From the NCBI GenBank assembly GCA_014904845.1, contig MU119297.1, positions 62,001 to 126,000 on the forward strand: a stretch of DNA of 64,000 nt. Direction: 5' to 3'. Below are positions 61,155 through 64,000 of the stretch, one piece after another. Numbering within the stretch: the stretch's first letter is position 1; every line of letters begins with the position of its first letter. The translations under genes were made by a program, and so were the position numbers. The DNA comes from Acephala macrosclerotiorum (lineage: Eukaryota; Ascomycota; Leotiomycetes; Helotiales; Mollisiaceae). The notes below the pieces were generated by a model. It saw only the letters and a program-made list of their open reading frames with translations, ran no database searches and was not told where the DNA came from.

Positions 61155-64000
61155 ATAATCGTAGACTAAAATCGATAAAGTTTAAAAATATTTTTAGTAT
61201 TCAATACTCGATATATTAGAGTCTATAGATATTTTTCGATAATTTTAATATTGAATTACATTTTTCGAATGTATTATATATTTGATAAAGTAAAGAAAAA
61301 TCCAATTTGATTAATTGACGCAAGTGAAATACTTAAAAAAGTAATTGAATTTAAATAAATATTAGTAGATAAAAATCGACGTCGAGCAATTTAATAAATA
61401 GTAGTGAATTTGAATAAATAAATAAAAGAGTATTAATCGAAAAAATTTAAATTTAAAAAAAATCTTAAATCAAATAATTTAGTAATAATTTAAAACGTTT
61501 CAAAAGAAAAATAAAAAAATCGAAAACTCGATATACGATAAAAAAGTTTTTATTTGTTTATTAGTTTGAATAATTCGAAAATTATAGTTTAAATTAAAGA
61601 ATTCTACGATTTAAAAATAAAAAAATATTATGTAAACAATTTTAAAGTTTATATGTATCGAGATTTCGTAGTATTAAGTAATAAGTAAAAAAAACTACGA
61701 ATAATTCTATCGATTTTAAAAATAGATCGAAAAACGAATATATACGCAAATTATATAAATTAATACGTATTCGATTTCGCAAATTATTGAGTTTTATTAG
61801 AGTTTTAAAGTGTATTTTTTTGGGATTTGTACAAGGATTAATATTATAAGAAATATTATTATATTAATATTATATTGAAATCATATAATTATTGTACGAT
61901 TGATTCAATTTAATTCGAGAATTGAAAATAAAATTAATTTTGTACAAATACGTTTCAACGATTTATTATTACTTTAATTATTAATTTTATAAATTAAACT
62001 TTAAAATTAAGAGTTTATAAGTATATTTAAATTTCATTTTTTCAATTTTTTGATCAATAACGTATTACGAATACAATTTACAGTTTTATTGAGTTTTAAT
62101 AACGATTTATTTTCGAAAAAAATTCAAAAAATAAATTACGTATCGAAACAATTAATTAATCAAAAGCGATCATTTGAGAATTCTAACGTTAATACACGAG
62201 AAAACGCACTAATATTCTATTAAACGAAGTTCTCGATTTATTAATTACGATTTTCGATTTTTAATCTCGAAATTTTATTTTTTTTACAATTTTTTTTAAT
62301 TATTTTTTTCCTATTTAATTATACGCAATTACATTTAATAAATTATTCAAAAATAGTTTGAAATCATTAAAATTATCTCTATAATCAATCTCGAAAATTA
62401 CAATTTAATATAAATTGCGCTCGCGATTTCAAAATCGAAAACATTATCGCATTTATACTTTCAAACGCAACGCGTATAATTTATCGATTCAATTAGCGCA
62501 ATAATCAACGATTCAATAAAAAATCAATACATATTACAATATTTCGAATATTATTTAATTATTTCAATTTTCAATTTGTATTTAATATTTTTTGCTTTTT
62601 ATTTCTTCGTTATATATTATCAAAATAAGATTTTTTTAAATAATCAATTTAAAAAAATATTGAATTTCGATTAATATTAATTAGATATATCTTGAAAAAT
62701 AATCAAAAAACAATTATTTGATAAATTATTTTACGATAATTAAATTTTATTCGATATAAAAAAACGAATTTCTATCGATTTTAAATTTAAATAAAATTAA
62801 TTACAATATCGATTTATGATTTTTATTCGCAAATATATATTGTATTATACGAAAATCTTAAAAAATTTCAAATATTTCAAAAAGTATTATTTAATAAATA
62901 TAATAGTATTTAAAAAATATAACTCGAAATACTTATTATTAATAATAGTCTCGAGAATTTAATTCGAATATATTTTCGAATTTTTTTATAAAATCGATTC
63001 GTATTACGACTCGTTAAAATGCTTTAATTTAAATTGCACATTTTATTATATTGATAAAAATAATAAAGAATTTTCAATTCTAATTTTAGTAAACAAAAAA
63101 TCAAACGAATAAAAATCTAATAATACTTTGAGTTTTATAATTTTCAAATTTAAAAATTAACTTTTGAAAATTACTAATTTAAATTAAATAAAAATCGCGT
63201 ATTTCGAGTTAAATAATATTTAATTTTAATCAAAAATCGATCGAGTAATATTAAACGATTAATTGCATAATATACTTTAAATATTTTTTAATGTGAAATA
63301 TATAGATAGTTTATATGTAAAATATAAATCGTAGAAAGTTTCAATAAATACTTATATTTAGAACTAAATCGAGTATTATTTATAGAAACGTATAATAATA
63401 ATTAGATTGAATTTCGATGATCAAATTGATTTCAATTTCAAAGTATTATTGTATACTTTTAAAGAGAAATATATTTTGTACATAGATTGTAATAGTGTAT
63501 TATATCGGTCGATAAAATCGATTTAATAGTAGAGTGTAAACTTTTGAAAAAATTTAAAGTTCGAGAATAAAACAATAAATATATACAAATTTAAATATCG
63601 AAAGTACAATTTGAAATTTATTATTTATTAGATTATAAAAAAATTGAATTTCTTAGGTCTTATAGTATAGTATTAAAAAAACTGATCAATTTCGATCGAT
63701 TTAATTAATTGACTATAGAATAAATATAATATTCGAAAATAAAAAAAAAATAAAAATTAAATATAGAAAGTACTATTATAAATACAAGTAATCCAAAAGA
63801 GAATCAAAAGGAAATCGAACTCGATCAAATAATTAAAACTGAAAAAACAAATAATATCGAAATAAAACTCGATCGAATAATAGAAATTGAAATTTCTACA
63901 AGTGAAATTTTAATAGTTAAATTTGCGCCGTTTATTGATACAATAAAAAAATCCAATTCGAAAAACGCGAAAACTTTTAAACGCTTGAAAAGTAATTTCG
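61155..64000. other. AT-rich RIP block; probable continuation of Gypsy-1
   Basis: By the nesting model the first part (to about 61.7 kb) is the severed 3' side of Gypsy-1 pol. The weak reading VQIKEFYDLKIKKYYVNNFK type near 61590 on the + strand is compatible with that but is not diagnostic. From 62 kb on I see only degraded AT-rich sequence. The last 220 bases are somewhat richer in C and G and hold a charged open frame without a recognisable family. Confidence 0.45.

Noticed and set aside
1..64000. CRISPR arrays, bacterial operons, rRNA or tRNA genes
   Set aside because: No regularly spaced direct repeats, no ribosomal sequence and no tRNA cloverleaf recognised; spliceosomal introns show it is eukaryotic nuclear DNA.
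41660..64000. Mitochondrial DNA or an AT-rich plasmid as the source of the AT-rich blocks
   Set aside because: CpG is retained while CpA/TpG is depleted, and nuclear LTR-retrotransposon proteins are readable with target duplications; this is RIP, not organellar composition.

Overview
The window is nuclear DNA from a filamentous ascomycete (Pezizomycotina); I cannot place the species. The signs are short GT-AG introns of about 50-90 nt, gene families typical of these fungi (HET, 2EXR, Clr5, an alpha/beta-hydrolase NACHT-WD40 NLR), and a two-speed composition. Gene islands of ordinary GC sit between extremely AT-rich blocks. In those blocks the surviving C and G are mostly in CpG, and ancient transposon proteins can still be read through many transition-type stop codons. 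This is the signature of repeat-induced point mutation (RIP).

Layout, left half. 1-2460 and 5125-8215 are two oppositely oriented copies of one RIP-degraded hAT family. The left copy cuts a HET-domain gene just after its SHCWG-like motif. The right copy cuts a 2EXR-like gene, and the other half of that gene lies at 8224-8470. From 8784 to 24075 lies a Ty3/gypsy element (Gypsy-3) inserted into a short repeat called B here, and a Ty1/copia element (10681-16956) is nested inside it. The next island (24.1-29.5 kb) carries an intact five-exon fructosamine-3-kinase gene (24615-25839, -), a cytidine/deoxycytidylate-type deaminase gene (27214-27756, -), and the start of an NLR gene on the + strand.

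Layout, right half. The NLR gene (28458-36968) is split by a 3536-bp intron-bearing hAT element of a second family (29461-32996). It has perfect 8-bp target duplications, and the target gene reads through cleanly if the insert is ignored. A Clr5-domain gene follows (37904-39628, -), then a 1.9-kb stretch holding two inverted stem-forming repeat units whose stems have changed in concert. From about 41.7 kb to beyond 61 kb there is a three-level nest: Gypsy-1 (+) is cut inside its integrase by Gypsy-2 (-, 47684-61154), and the right LTR of Gypsy-2 is cut by a 1381-bp Tc1/mariner element (59694-61074). The last 2.8 kb is AT-rich, RIP-type DNA.

How it fits together: this is an accessory, transposon-laden region. 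The only genes that look fully functional are the kinase, the deaminase and the Clr5 gene. The three allorecognition or fungal-specific genes (HET, 2EXR-like, NLR) have each been broken by an independent hAT insertion. Exact junctions, target duplications and one empty site give a relative order for many of the insertions.
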